A stretch of 64,000 nt of DNA, from contig RWJK01001694.1 of assembly GCA_004335835.1 (NCBI GenBank), forward strand, positions 35,765 through 99,764. Reading direction: 5' to 3'. Every line of letters begins with the position of its first letter. The first letter of the stretch is position 1. Origin of the DNA: Scenedesmus sp. ARA3. Taxonomy: Eukaryota > Chlorophyta > Chlorophyceae > Sphaeropleales > Scenedesmaceae. The notes beneath the pieces were generated by a model that was given only the letters and a program-made list of their open reading frames with translations, had not been told where the DNA came from and searched no databases. The position numbers and the translations under genes are program-made. This document shows positions 1 to 16,528 of this stretch, one piece after another.

Positions 1-3689
<3,689 letters not shown>

Positions 3690-4076
3690 CTGCATATATT
3701 TGGTTGCGTGATGGCGGATGAAATGATGCCAACAGTCAGGAGTGCGACTGTACATGTACGCTGTGAGAGGCAATGTCTGTATTGCAGCGGTACTGCATTG
3801 GCAAGCTGGGGTAGGCTCTATCAGCACGAGCATAGCCACATCATACTGGCTTAACAGCAGTAATATAGCACGTTGTTCCTACCTGAGGATTCTATCTGTG
3901 TCACTGTATAGCTTTGCACCACTGTCAGTGGCAGCAGTAGCAGCAGCAGCAGCAACAGTGAGCAGGCCATCGGCACGGTTTGCCGCTGCTTTGGCCCAAA
4001 GTTCATGTTGATTACTGTATTCTATTAACGTGTCGTTTCTATGTCGAACATTGTGCACAACAGCTGGTTCAGTCAA

Positions 4077-5159
4077 ACTTCAACCACCACAGACAACCGT
4101 TGCAAGAGACTGGGCAGAACTGTGCTAGCTCAAACAGATGTTAGCATCAAAAGTCAAAGAGAGACCTAGATACCTTTGACACATGCGAGGTGAAATATGA
4201 CAAGGCAAGTCTCAGAAGCGGTTTGTCGGACAGCGCCGGTGTGACCCCGCACTGTCTGCTTTGCGGGCGGCACAAGTTACATATGCATACAGTTGAGACT
4301 TTCCACATGCACCAAGGTTTTTTGGTAACTTTCGCTTCCGTTGATCTCTGCTATTCAAGGACAGCGGGCTCGTCACCACCACGGTTTAATACAGCTCAGT
4401 GTGCAGGATTGCACACAAGAAGAGGCCTGCAGCCGTGCACCGACAGCAAACAGTCTTCAAAAGCGATGCGGTATGCGCATTCGCACGCCATGTCGGTGCA
4501 GGGAGCTGCACAGCAGCACATGGACGCATTAGGCAATGTCGCCAGGTGAGCTTGCGTCTTCAGACGCTGCTGCGGCTGCCCCAGCGGCACCTGCCACCAA
4601 CACACTTGCAACCTGTACAAATCACACTATACAGCAGTAATATTCTACACCACAGTCTCACGTTTGGATCTCGGTCTCCGCAAGTTCACAGCACAGAAGC
4701 AGCAGCAGATCGATGATTGTGCATGACACAAACACTTCCAGAAGTCATGCATGATTGCGGCGCAACTCAAAACCTTCACACCACTGCCAGCTCTCCACGA
4801 CTCAGACACATCATTATTCAGCATTATTCAGCAACTTGAAACCTGATACCTTGAAGGGTTATCCCACACATGAGAACGTGTACTGGCGGTGGTGGTGCTG
4901 CTGCTGCTGCTGCTGCTGCTGCTGCAGGTGGTGGTATAATTGTGTGTCGCCCTGCAGCAGGTGCCAGTGCACACACACAAGCAAGCACAGACGCTGAATA
5001 TGTGAGCCATGCAGTGGGCTCAGCCATTGGTGGCCAGCCATTTCCACCTCACACACCTATGGCTTTGAAAGCCAGTTTTTTGCGGACGGCAGCTTGACCT
5101 TGCATCTCCTGCATTATTCATTGTTCAGAATGGTTGCCATCAAATGAATTGCTTGATCA
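4077..5159. other. No supported gene; CTG run
   Basis: Upstream flank of the GH31 gene. It holds a (CTG)n run at about 4898-4925 ending in a CAG acceptor-like site on the plus strand, followed by GGTGGTGG. No frame here gives a recognisable protein. Some of it may be unrecognised exons of the minus-strand gene ending at 5160. Confidence 0.4.
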
Positions 5160-5310
5160 TTAGGGGAAGGCTGGGGTGGTAGGGAACATGCTGCCGCCCC
5201 AGATTGACATTCGGCTGTAGCAGTAGCTTGCTGTCTTGCCCGCCAGGGAAGGCTCTGAGTGCAGCAGGCACCAGTTGTTGGTGATGCCGGCGTAGCTGGC
5301 AGTCTTGCAC
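5160..5310 (-). CDS. Candidate terminal exon, unknown protein
   Basis: A minus-strand open stretch begins right after a good acceptor (CTGCAG) and ends at a TAA at 5160-5162. It reads ASYAGITNNWCLLHSEP, then a Lys-Thr-Ala-Ser-Tyr segment and GGSMFPTTPAFP. The composition is not repeat-driven and looks like real coding sequence, perhaps the Cys-containing C-terminus of a secreted protein. I do not recognise the family. Upstream exons should lie above 5400, where GHGCRKCIEFFGAL is readable near 5430-5480, but I could not join it in phase. Confidence 0.35.
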
Positions 5311-5689
5311 CTGCAGCGCGGGGTACGGCAGACAATGTAAAGCAGCAAACATGCAGTGACAGGTAAGAGTGGCATCATGGGTGTGTGTGAGTTGGCAGGG
5401 CATCTGCTGTCATGCAGCCGACTGCCTTGAGAGCTCCGAAAAACTCAATACATTTGCGGCAGCCATGGCCCGCAGGTACAATGCAAAAGGCAACACTGCT
5501 GGATGACATAGCTATCGTATGCTGTCAGATTGCTGGTTGCTTTTCAACGTCACACATAACGCGCAGCTGCGTTTGCGGTAGCGCGCCACACTTGCTACAT
5601 CACCGTTGCCCCATAACTTTTTCCCCTGCAAAATGCAGCAAATGAGCAGTGGTGTTTCCCCCTAAAGCATACATAACCTCATGTTGCCG

Positions 5690-5755
5690 GCAGCCTCTCA
5701 CATGTATGCGCAGGCATGCACCGCACCGCCCAGCGCATCTCCTGCTCCAATGCAA
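5690..5755 (-). repeat. Copy of lipase 3' end with stop
   Basis: This repeats 5815-5876, the last codons, stop and first 3' bases of the lipase gene, about 125 bases downstream of the original. It still reads AGDALGGAVHAC followed by Tyr-Met-stop. It is a tandem duplication across the end of the coding region, not a second gene. Confidence 0.85.
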
Positions 5756-5819
5756 ACCGCAGCAGCTGAGCAGGAACCAAGCCCTAATAGTAGGCATTTA
5801 AAACCCTGTCGGCAGCCTC

Positions 5820-7446
5820 TCACATGTATGAGCATGCGTGCACCGCGCCTCCCAGTGCATCTCCCGCTCCAATGGTCTGCCCAGAGGCCTGCCGCAGCTG
5901 CTGCTGCAGCTTGGGGCTTCCTGGAGGGGTGGCAGCAAGCTTTATCCACTGCTGCTGCTGCAGCGGCATTGCGGCAGGGCCCCATCGGATCACCCCGCCC
6001 ACTGTGGCAAACCTTGGATCAGGCTTGCCACCAGGCACAGGGGTCCAGGCTTTGAAAATGACGTTATATGGGTCCAGTTCAAACTCCAGCCGGCGCGTGT
6101 TGACCATGCGGTTGAAGTAGGCGGCGTATGCGGCATCTGAAACCGGAGGCGCGCCAAACATAACAGCAGATACCAATGGCGGCTGACTGCTGCCGTGCTG
6201 CTGGATCAGCCCGAGCAGTTTAGCCGGCAGCGCCTTGCGCAGTGGCAATGCTGCTGCTGCTGCTGCTGCAGCTGCTGGCTTCTGCTGCACGTAGCGTGCA
6301 ACGCGTGGGGCCAGCAGTGTGGCCCCTGCGCCCCCGAAGCTGTGTCCTGCAAGTGTGATGCTGCTGGGCGGGCAGGGCGATGCCAGCGCATCGTCCAGTG
6401 CCTGCTGCAGCCCGTTTGACCACACCTGGCCGGAGGCGTTGACTGCAAGCAGCGGCAGCAGCAGCAGCAGAAAGCAATCGTTGCTCACTGCTGGCAATGT
6501 TCAAAGCCAAGCTTGGCGCACAGGAACGGGGCTGTTACCAGAACTGGCAGGGCAGTGTGCGCTGCTGTAATGCGTCGGCGTGCTGTACGCGGTAGCACAC
6601 CGAGGCCGGCAACCCTTCCCAATCCTGCCACTGCTTGCAGCATGCATGCAGCTTCCAGTGCAGTCGCAGGACAGCATGCAGCGCGGCCAGCTGCAGCTGT
6701 TGCACCCCCATTGCATCACCACCTCATGCCACACACCTTTGCACATGTGCGGCTCACTCTCAACAGTAAAGTGCAACCGCGTGACAAACCAGAAAGCAGC
6801 TGCACACTTGCACACTGCATTCAGCTCCTCACCCACCTGCGCCCTGGTGCAGTAGGCCAGGCCCCACCTCAGGTGCCTCCACTAAGCTGCTTGCAAATGC
6901 ATACCAGGAGTAATCAGTCTGCAGCAGCGCGCCGCGCATCAGCACCAGCAGCTGGCTGCTGCTGGTGGCACCCTTTTTGTTTGCAGCTGCGCAGGCGGTG
7001 TGGCTGGGTGTATCTTGCAGGACTACTGCTGTGGGGATGTCGACCAGCTTGCCATCTGACAGGCCTGGGAGGGTGATGACTTTGGTGGTAGTCCAGCCTG
7101 TGGGTGCTGGGTACTTGGGCTGCTGCTGCTGTTGGGTCTGCACTTTGGCCTGAGCTTGCTCACTCAGCACTACTGCAGGCTGGGTGCCACACATTGTCCA
7201 GGCTTGCAGGTTGAGGATGCTGCTGAAGAGAGCGTTGTATGTGGCAGCTTCCGCCTCCATGACTGACAGAGGCAATGTGCTCACCATGGTGCCTTGCACG
7301 CGCCGGTCTAACAGGGGAGAAATGCTGCCGCTGCTGTTGGGCACAGCGCCAGACGGTTGGCATGCTGGTGATAGCTGAGCCGCTGTCAGACTTGCCAGTG
7401 CTAGAGTTATAAAGCAAAGCAGATGTATACTGTTGCGGAGAGCCAT
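5820..7446 (-). CDS. Secreted class 3 lipase
   Basis: Lipase of the class 3 (fungal triacylglycerol lipase-like) alpha/beta-hydrolase family. Two exons, 6837-7446 and 5820-6442, join in phase (phase 1) at GT-AG sites to give 410 residues. The start at 7446 (MALRNS) gives a clean signal peptide (IHLLCFITLALASLTAAQ); an in-frame Met at 7467 would add seven residues in front. The nucleophile elbow is GHSFGG, so the catalytic Ser is in Gly-His-Ser-Phe-Gly. It is preceded by ASPCPPSSITLA and followed by the family's SAVMFGAPPVSD, where the catalytic Asp/His region begins. GLLHQGAVN upstream matches the family's 'G-x-V-H-x-G' segment. A short poly-Ala run interrupts the middle. It probably acts in the secretory route or outside the cell on acyl-glycerols or galactolipids; the substrate is not readable. 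Confidence 0.85.
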
Positions 7447-10400
7447 GCCTAGTTCCGGTGATGCCACTGCTGTTGCTACTGCCGCTACTGCTGCTGCTGC
7501 TGCTGCTGCTGTCGGCGAAATAAAATCCTTAGGTTAGATCATATATGACATGTAAGTACACTAGCATTTTCGGCGAACTGTGCTTTCAGCTGGACGGCTT
7601 CGCATATCACCAGGGGCACATGAATCTGCGTGCACAACGGCGCGAAGACGCTGAAACTTGCATCAAAGACACTGAATATATGCGAAGCAAGTTATACCGT
7701 AGTACTACTGCATGTCTTCCGGCAACACGTGCAGTGTTATGGTCAATGACGAGGGCGAGCTGTTTGACCTCAGTCAGCCTGATGTCCTGGGATCGTTATA
7801 CTAGACTCTGCTTGCAAGGAGTCATCGCCACCCGGCACATTCCGAACATGCCTCAGTCACTTTTGAATCGCCTGAAATGGCCTCAAGGGACTAGAATGTT
7901 TTGCACACCGCAGCCCGATTGTATGCCTGCATGCGCTGCACACAGCAGCTGGTTGGGCTGCATTCCGTTGCGGGCAACCACCTTGAAGATCGCAGGTGCT
8001 GGACAGGACAGCAGGCGGGTGTAACCAGCATTGTCACGTTGACGAAGCACCCATCATCATCATGTTACTCATCAAGCAATAGCATCAACGCCATCGGCCC
8101 CGCGCCCCAAAACACAAAGCACCCACACGGGCCACCATCAGGCATATGCTGCTGTTGATCACCTTGCACCTGTTGCAACAGCGCACATCGTCACGTACAG
8201 AGGAGGACACCTTGCAGTTTGTTTGTTACATGACAAGGGCATCGCTCATGTCCGAGCCCATGGCAGGATCACTGGGCAACCACAACATTCAAGCGCAAGC
8301 AGAGTTGACCGTTGACTCAAGCGCACTGGCCAGCTGCACTCTGGGGCGCAACCCCAACTCTGCACGCACACTCTGACTGCATGTACATCAACCCCACTGC
8401 ATGTACAGTAGCCATCTATTGATCTGCAACAGCACAGCAGCCTATTCCTGCGATGTTGTGCATGCTGCACTGTTGAGCCACCTCTGCACCCACCAGACAA
8501 TCCAAGTGCGATATCCCTCCCCCTCCCAACAAAAGAAACACGTGGTGAAAAGGCAGACTGATCCCTGACTCGAATCCCGACATGTCTGACAATCCTGCAA
8601 GATCTTTGTGAAAAGTTCTTGTTCAGGACCTTGACATGCATTGATGCTGGACATCACCGTCAAGCATGTCTGACGTGTGCAAACACGACAGACTTCTACA
8701 CAACACGCACATATGCACACGCACCTGATGATTCTCACTCGTTGTTTAACTAGAGCAGCCGCACTGTACCGCGGTGTACTGGCAGTGCCGCTGCTGGCAG
8801 CTGCTGCTGCTGATCCAGTGCAGTCACAAGGTCGTCAGACATCATGAGGGTTCATCAGGCACACCGCAAAACCACTGAGCCGCAGCAGCAGCCAGTGAAG
8901 GTTGGCCAGGGCACAGCACACCGACCCATATGTGTGCAGAGCAGCGCAAGACGCAGGCAAGCAATGGCGCTGTGTGGCTGCCCGGCTACCGCCTCCAAGC
9001 GCACCATACACATGCCAATATGGACAGTACACAGATTTCATGTGCAGGGCTATTCACCTTGTGACACAGCTTGCATGCTGCACAGGGGGCTCATCAAGCC
9101 GGGGGCTTGAGCACAGCATGCTGCAGCTGCTGCTCTGCCTGTTAACATGGAGTTCCTGTGCAGTGTACAAGGAATGTATCTAGACCACTCCACAGCGCGC
9201 AACTGTGGAGGTCCGTTTGTCTGCTTCACACACAACCAGCAGACTCAACGCAATCAGGCACACCATCTCGCATCCTTGTGTGCTGCTGCTGTTGGCAGCA
9301 CATCAGCAGCACAGCGCATGTGGCTGCTGTTGGCAGCACAGCATCAACACAGCACATACAGCTGCCGCAAGCTGCAACAAGGCAGCAGCCATTGAGACAA
9401 GCAAGGCTGAAGCAAGCAAGTGACAGCCAAACGCTGAGCACATCCCACGTTTGTTCCTGCAAACTAGCCATACCATACAAAGCAAGCATCTGTTGTGCGA
9501 GCGGGCCAGCGCCCACTGCCATATAACGCTATGAGTATCATGCCAGCTGATTGCAATGCCTTAAGTATTCCAATCAAGCGCTAGTTAAACTAACTGGCCA
9601 GTGCTTAAGAGCAGCACTGCTGTAGTACGCCACATGTGATTTTGTATTATCAGCGGGAACCACCGAGCATCCTCATACCGCAAAACAGCCAAACTGAAGC
9701 CTGACAGACAACATGCCTTTTGGGTCAGCACATCCACAGGGATTCCTGCAGCTGTTTGTGGTGCATGCACAGCAGCACCACAAACAGCAGAGTGAGCAGG
9801 CGTGCCGGCTCCTTGAGAGCAAGCAGCCCTGCCTCTTCTTTCAAAAAATAACACACATGAGATGGCACGCTGCTGCACCAGTTGACGCAAGCCTGGCTTC
9901 CTTTCCCCACTTTACAAAGCAGCGGGGAAGGCTCGCCAGCGTTGCAACTGCGACTGAGCAGCTGATGCGGCCTCACTCCAAACCCTACACAAACGAGCGC
10001 TTGGGCCCATGCATACGCAGCAGGTGCTGATGGAGCATGTCCAGCGGGGTGATAAGCATGAACCCCACAGCTGAACCGCGCCTGCTGCAGCACAGCTCAT
10101 CCAAGGCAAGTGTCCAAGGCATAGAAACTGAAACTTCACTGCATGTGCAGGGCTGAAAAGCAAGTAAACAGCACAAGCTGCAACCCACACCTGACGTTTT
10201 TTATGTCTCCAAGCACCAAGCGGGACACACAAACTGGTGGCACAGCGTGACAGCCATAGTGCACAGGATGTGCACGCAATCCACACAGTCAGATATAAAA
10301 ATTGCCACATCCAGCCAATTGTCCGCTGTGCTGTCCATAGGCGACACACACACGCAGAAGCTGATCAAACGAGTGCAGCGGACAGCGCAACAGTTGAGTA

Positions 10401-11553
10401 GTACAGCAGTTTTTATGGGCTGAACTGCCGTCGTGGCAGTGCTATGTGGAAGGCATTATGAAGCCGGCTGCTCCTGATATGTACATGCAGCACAGAGGCA
10501 AGTTGTTATCACTAGCACATGTTCCTCGCCAAAATCCATCCAGGGCACCGACAGCATGCATCTAACGCAGCTGATTGTGCGCTAGAACCCAACGCAGAAA
10601 CCTGCTCCAAGCAAAACACACGCCGCAGCTGCTGTCAGATACGCACAGCAACTGCCTGCATGCCGGACGTATGCACACTCATGGTCGTGCAATGCGCCCT
10701 GCTATTCCGTAGTATGCTAGCAACCATTCACAATTCTAAACCGCCACTGCTAAAACCTTCCACGCCTCAGCCACAAAACCGCCCAGCCGCCCAACATCAG
10801 GGCTCTTGGGGCAGCCAGTGCTGCTTCAACAAACAAACAAACAAACAAACAGGCCTGCCTAGCATTGAACCAACACAGTGGCTATGCACCGTGCATGTGC
10901 GTCCCACCACGCCACACGGCTGGTCTCAGTGCTGGACAGGTTTCCTTGGCTGCCGAGCACTGCGCGGCCAGGACAAGCAGTGTGCAGTGCGGAAGCAAGC
11001 AAGCAAGCAAGAACTGACAAACAAGAAGTAACAAACACAAGGGGAGGGCAAGGGTATGCAGTGTCTCTTAAGTCCTGCACACTCTCTAGCCCTGCACAAC
11101 AGCTTATTGTGCTGTGCCATGTGGCCAAAAGTTCTAACGGGTGTCCTGCAGACCTCAACAAAGGGCGCTCACACCAAGGCCATGCACACACTCAAAGGGG
11201 AGTCTGTTTCGCCGGCAATATGCGCTGGCTGGCATGTGCCAAGGCATGCAGTTCTGTTGAATCAGAACGAAGGATCGACCATGTCTTGACCAGTTTTGGC
11301 GAGGTTTGACCAACTTTGACCATGGGCTGCAGGGCACGGGAGCAGGCAGTTGCGCCTGTTTAGTATCCCTGTCCGCAGGCAAGTCCCAGGTCGTTCTGCA
11401 GGCAACAGCAGCAGCAGCATACGTATGTAAGCAAACAGCAGCCTTGCTCAATTGCCCGACCTACAGCAAACATTCATGCATGATGATTTTTTCACTGAGC
11501 TTCCTGCAAAGTGTCACACACACACGCACCAGCAGCCAAACATACAGCTAGTT
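7447..11553. other. Long stretch without supported gene
   Basis: About 4 kb between the lipase start and the kinase stop. It begins with CTG/CCG-rich lipase promoter sequence (7460-7515). Further on are (AAAC)n at about 10829-10850 and (AAGC)n at about 10995-11010. Open frames such as 7545-8024 have no recognisable domain, no splice context and low-complexity composition. I see no tRNA or transposon ends. Confidence 0.5.
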
Positions 11554-11800
11554 TCAAAAATGAGCTATCTCTAACATCCTCACACAAACCACATAACCTA
11601 CCTGCAGCCACGTCACAATGTCATCCATCCTGGGCCGTGCTGCGATGTCGCGCGCCCAGCACGCCTCAGCCAGCTTTTTGTATGACTCGGGTGTTGAGGC
11701 AGGCAGCACGGGCCTCAGGCCCTGAAATATGCTGCGGGCCAGCCCAGGGCCTGGCGTCATGCTCTTGTAGGGCTTGCTGCCAGTGTACAGCTCGTACCTG

Positions 11801-11831
<31 letters not shown>

Positions 11832-14800
11832 GGCAGCATGTCATGAGCAGGTCTGCAGCATGCATGTGGCGGGCGTGCTCTTCTAGCAGCAGCAGCAGCA
11901 GCAGGTGCACAGCATGCAGAGCAGAGGGATTGCAGCAGGTGCAGCGGGTGCAGGCTGCAAGTCAAATAAATACACCAGCTAGTCATAAACACAGTTCTTT
12001 GAACCTCGGCCAGCCACTCACATGAGCACGCCAAAACCGTAAGAGTCAGCAGCAGCCGTTAGCATGCTGCCGGCCTGGAATCGCTCCGGCGCCAGGTGCG
12101 TCAGTGTGCCGCTGGTGTCGCGGTTCTTCAGGAAGGCCCTGTCTCCCAGCAGTTTCACCAGCCCAAAGTCCCCCAGCTTGCAGACAAAGCCGTTTGGACG
12201 TCCGCTGGCGCTCTGCAGCAGCACATTCTCGGCCTTGATGTCGAGGTGTACCATGCCCATGCTGTGCAGGTAGCGCAGGCTGTGCGCAACGTCCAGCAGC
12301 ACGGTGTACAGCAGCCGCATGTTGATCTTGAGGCGGCCGTCCGGCAGGCGGCGGTGCAGCAGGCTCTCGTGGCGCACGGCGCTCCAGCTGCAAGGCGGGT
12401 TAGCAGCAGCAGCAGCAGCAGCAGGATATGAGTCAGCAACAGGATTATGATGAGCCAAGAAAGCATGATTGATCTGAAGCCAAGGGCTGTAACGATTTGG
12501 AGACATGCACAGCATAGACACCTCCTGCAAGCAATGCAGATACACAAACATGCAAACAAACGGCTGCGCATCCGCACACTCATCCGCACTCACAGGTTGC
12601 CGCGGTCGCAGCGCTCCATGACCACAATGTTGAATGTGTTGCGCGCCTCGTCAGCCAGGTCGCTGTCAGTGGCCTTGCGGTAGCGCAGGTTCAGCGGCTG
12701 CTGCAGCAGGCTTGACGCATTCGCGCTCACGCTTCGCCTCAGGCTGTTGCTGCCGGGCGCGGCTGACCTGTCCTCGACCATGTCTGTAAGGCAGGCGTAG
12801 GTCGACACGATGTTGGGGTGCTTCAGGCTGCTCATTGCTGCCATCTCCATGGCTGCCTTGATGGGCATGCCCAGCTTGTCATCGTGCGCCACACGCATCA
12901 CCTGCGGGAATATAATAAGAAATCAAATCGGAGCGCGCAGCGCAGCAGGGCGACAGCAAGGAATATTTGGTCAGTCGGTGTGGGCAGAGACATTGCTGTA
13001 AGGGCACTTCCTGCAAAGTCCTGCCTATCGCTGTACGCTGTGCCTGCCTTACTTTTTTTTATGCATGCTCCTGCGCCCTTCTCACCTTGACTGCGGTGTG
13101 ACTGCCGTGCCAGGTGCCACACGTTTCCTGCAAAGCGCTGCCCAAACGCTGTGCTGCGCCTGCCTCACTCATCATGATACACAAGCTTCTGCACACTCCT
13201 CACCTTGACTGCGGTGCGGCTGCCGTGCCATGTGCCGGCATACACCGTAGAGAAGCCGCCCCTGCCCAGCACGCTGTGCAGCTCAAGCTCCCCCAAGTAC
13301 TCCTGCTGGCAGTCGCTCTGCTTGTCCTGCAGGCTCCAGGTGCTGTGCAGCACAGCAAGCTTGGCGCTGTGGCTGGATGGCAGGGGCGTGGAGGCTGTGG
13401 GGGTGCTTGGGCCGCTGCAGTCGCAGTTAGAGCTCATGGAGTGGTTGAAGCTGCTGCGGTCACAGTTGTGCGCGGCCTGGCGGGGTGGTGCGAGGTTGGT
13501 TGGAGGTGAGGCAGCGGCAGCAGGCAGGCAGGTCATGGCGTGAGAAGGTTGTTACTATATTGTTGTCAGGCGTGTGTTGCAGAGGCAGGGGGTGCAAGTT
13601 GATAACATAAGCAAGCATGGGCAGCTGGCAAAGACACACACGCACATGCTGCCGCGCCTGCAGTTGCTTGCAGTTGCCAAACATTCGAAGTACTGTCCTG
13701 AGTCCTGCCCTCACCTGCAGCTGTGTCCAGTCCCTAGGAAGCTTGACCATGTGCTGCTGCAGCATGCTCTGCAGCATGCTGGCCTGCTCGGTTGCCACTG
13801 GGCTCAGCTTCAGGTAGCTGCCTGCCTCACTGCTTGTCACATACAGCGCCCCTAGGGCCGTGCAGGACGCATCAAACAGCGGCACCACCACGATACTGGC
13901 CACGAGCTCACTGCCCACATCCACCATATCAATTGCAGGCTCGCCATCTTCCAGCACAGCATGTGCATCCGCCACGAAGGCTGGTGCGCCGCTGTTCACA
14001 GCATCGAGCAGCAGCGTGCCGTGAGCTCCCAGGCGCGTCATGCGCAGCAAATCCACGCCGGTGTCACCAAACGAGCCGTAGCTGGCGAAGGTGTGTGGGG
14101 CAGCAGCAGCGGCCTCATCTTCGTTCAAGTCCTCGCAGGCGCGTGATGAGTCACAGTAGTCGCCGGACAGCAGGCAGGGGCTCGTGCGCTCGTGGTGCAG
14201 CAGCAGCACCTCACTGCGGTCACTGCCCAGCAGCCCCAGCCGCACTCCCAGCTGCTTGTGTGTGGCAGCCTCCAGCAGCTGCGCAGATCCAGACAGGAAT
14301 GCGGCTGCAAAGCTCGCAAAGCCGCTGCTGCTGCTATCAATGAGGCTGGCCGCAAGCCCTGAGAGGCCTGCAAGCCAGGGGCTGGTTAGCAGAGGCACCA
14401 GGCCAGTGGCTGCCATACTGAGCAGGGCCCCCCATGAGTCCTCCATGAATGCTGCTGGCGCTGCACTGGCCAGGGACAGCACGCCGATGGGGACATCTTG
14501 GCCTGCCACTGTGATGTGCATGGCCAGGAAGGTGCGCATGCCGGCCTCGCTGTACAGCGCATACCAGTCCTGCAAGCAGGCAATGAACATGCAATAACAT
14601 GTTAAATTTAAGTTGAGTATCAGGTTGCTTGCAGGATGCTTGTGTAGTAGTTGAGTATGGGACGCAGTGTGTAGGCGAGTGAGGCAGCTGCTGTTGTCGC
14701 AGGCAGCTGCACTTGCTAACAGTGGCATGCCAATGCTGCTGCTGCTGCCGCAGGGTACTGACTAGCTGCAGGAGGAGCAGGGTGCGGCTGGCTGTTATTA

Positions 14801-15628
14801 TTCTACATTCAGTGGCAGCTGCGCCAGGGTGCAGGCACACACCTGTGGCAGCGTCTTGGCCTCTGCGTCACATGTCACTGAGCGGTACAGGATAGGTGAG
14901 CCCATCTGCATGCAGCACAGGCAGGATGACCAGCTGCTGCCAGACATGACCAGCTGCCGCTGCAGCAGCTCTGCGCCTGCACCAGCTGCGCCTGCCAGCA
15001 CACACACGCTGGGGCTGCTGCTGGTGTGGGTGGTGATGCTGCAGGGCAGAAGAGGATGAGCAGTGCAGGAGCCATACGTTAGGTTCCAGTGTGAGAGGCA
15101 GGTGGAGCTAGGGAGAGTTGATGGGGGCAGCAGAGCAGTGCAGTTGCGAGCAGGCAAGGTGGCCGAGCTGGTGTCCAGTGACCGGGAAGAGCAGCAGCAG
15201 CATGCGCCGGGCCGGGCTCGCTCACCTCACGCTTGCGGCACCCAACAGTTGCTCCTGCAACACCTGGGCTGCCTGACTGCAGGTAGCAGCGAAGCCATTC
15301 GACATCTGGATGCTGCCCAGCTGCGACAGCACGGTCTTGACCTGCACACGATCCCGTTGTCACGCAATCATTAGCTAGATGCGATGGTTACAAACATACT
15401 GGAGCGGCAACAGAGCCTGCGGTGGTCGCCTGCTGCATCGCAGGACCGTAAGGTCCGCCCTCTCACCTGGCTTATCACCACTGAGTTTGAGAGCGGTGCC
15501 GCGCTGTACACACGACCAATCCGGCCTTCAAGCTGCTGAGTTTTATTGCAGGGTGCGGCGCAGGCCTGGGATTGCAAACTGGCAAGGTGCTGTGGCTGCA
15601 CCGCGGGGCTAGACATGCAAGCGCCCAT
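11554..15628 (-). CDS. GAF-like / Ser-Thr kinase, N-myristoylation motif
   Basis: Eight exons join in phase to 839 residues: 15467-15628, 15226-15341, 14843-15038, 13715-14569, 13204-13476, 12594-12901, 12022-12387, 11554-11797. The start MGACMSS is a textbook N-myristoylation plus Cys-acylation signal, implying membrane attachment. Residues of about 90-440 resemble two GAF-like sensor domains (DWYALYSEAGMRTFLAMHIT, then GALYVTSSEAGSYLKLS); this is inference. The kinase domain follows: glycine loop GRGGFSTVYAG, Lys in TAVKV, helix-C Glu in AMEMAAMSSLKHPNIV, catalytic loop HLDIKAENVLL, DFGLVK, APERF, and AARPRMDDIVTWL at the end. All catalytic residues are present, but the Arg before Asp is Leu, so it is a non-RD kinase. 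A donor-like site at 11601 could add a different last exon. Substrate unknown. Confidence 0.85.
13083..13122 (-). repeat. Copy of kinase exon 13204-13476 end
   Basis: This repeats the exon's last codons (Trp-His-Gly-Ser-x-Thr-Ala-Val-Lys) and the GT donor of 13200-13240, about 120 bases into the next intron. The intervening intron sequence is also similar (compare 13120-13200 with 13010-13085). It is donor-side tandem duplication. Confidence 0.75.
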
Positions 15629-16528
15629 CTTTTGCCTCGCGTTTAGAAAATACGTATAGCTGGCGCTAAACTACAGTAGTCCGACGGATAGCGTAGCCCG
15701 CATGGGATCGCTCCTACTGCAGTTCTATGTGGTGCTGGCGTGTAGAAGGCTGCTCTCTAAATGTCTCTTTGTGTCACAAAACATACATGACAGACACTGC
15801 GAGCCTACAAACTTCCAATCATAGCAAGCTGGCCGCACGCTCGCGGGGCTGTTCACCGTGATGATACGCATCTGACGAACCATGGCGACCCTTAACAATT
15901 TGCTGCCCAGCTCGAAGTCGGACGCCCGTCATTCTATACATAAGTCTTTGGACAAAGTTATTCAGTATATTTTACCAGGTCTCAAGACTTGGCGAGACAG
16001 CCAAAATGTGGGTCGCCCTGTTAGTTTTTTTACAGCCCCGAAATGGCCAATACAATCCTACAAATAAAACTTATATTTAATTACTAGAAAATGAATAGAT
16101 ATAGTGCACGCGGCTCCTTCAACAAGTTTGTGACATCAGTGTGAGTTGCGGTGTGAGTTTAGCATCGTGGCGAACGAGAGATCTCCTTCCCGCGATAACT
16201 GTGACCGGGCTTGTAGCACTGCGTCCGCATATAGGTTGTCCACGCATATAGTTCTCAAGAGGCACACTTAGTGATTAGTGAATGCACAAGCGTTTGGCGC
16301 CCTAGTCCAAGACTCTACTCTACTAACCCTGTTTACTGCCCAGTGCGATCACAATTTGAAACAAAGTAGCACCTTAGGCAATTAATGCTTAGGTATTTTG
16401 AAACACATCCAGCGTATATAAGCTTTCAGGACACCAGCGTAAAAGAGGCCTGGTGTAGCGAGCTCGCAACATCTAGGATCAGTGTAGTGGATGCGCGGAG
16501 CTTGAGATTGTCCCAAGGGCAAACACAA
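15629..16528. promoter_or_regulatory. Divergent promoter interval
   Basis: About 900 bases separate the kinase start (minus) from the start chosen for the GT2 gene (plus). The stretch is noticeably more A/T-rich than its surroundings, especially 15950-16130. No TATA-like or named element can be placed with confidence. A 61-codon open frame at 15882-16067 has no recognisable similarity. Confidence 0.45.

Noticed and set aside
3889..4076. First exon of the GH31 gene
   Set aside because: It ends at a donor-like site but in the wrong phase for the exon at 3689, and its sequence does not resemble GH31.
7545..8024. 159-codon open frame
   Set aside because: No recognisable family, no supporting poly(A) or splice signals.
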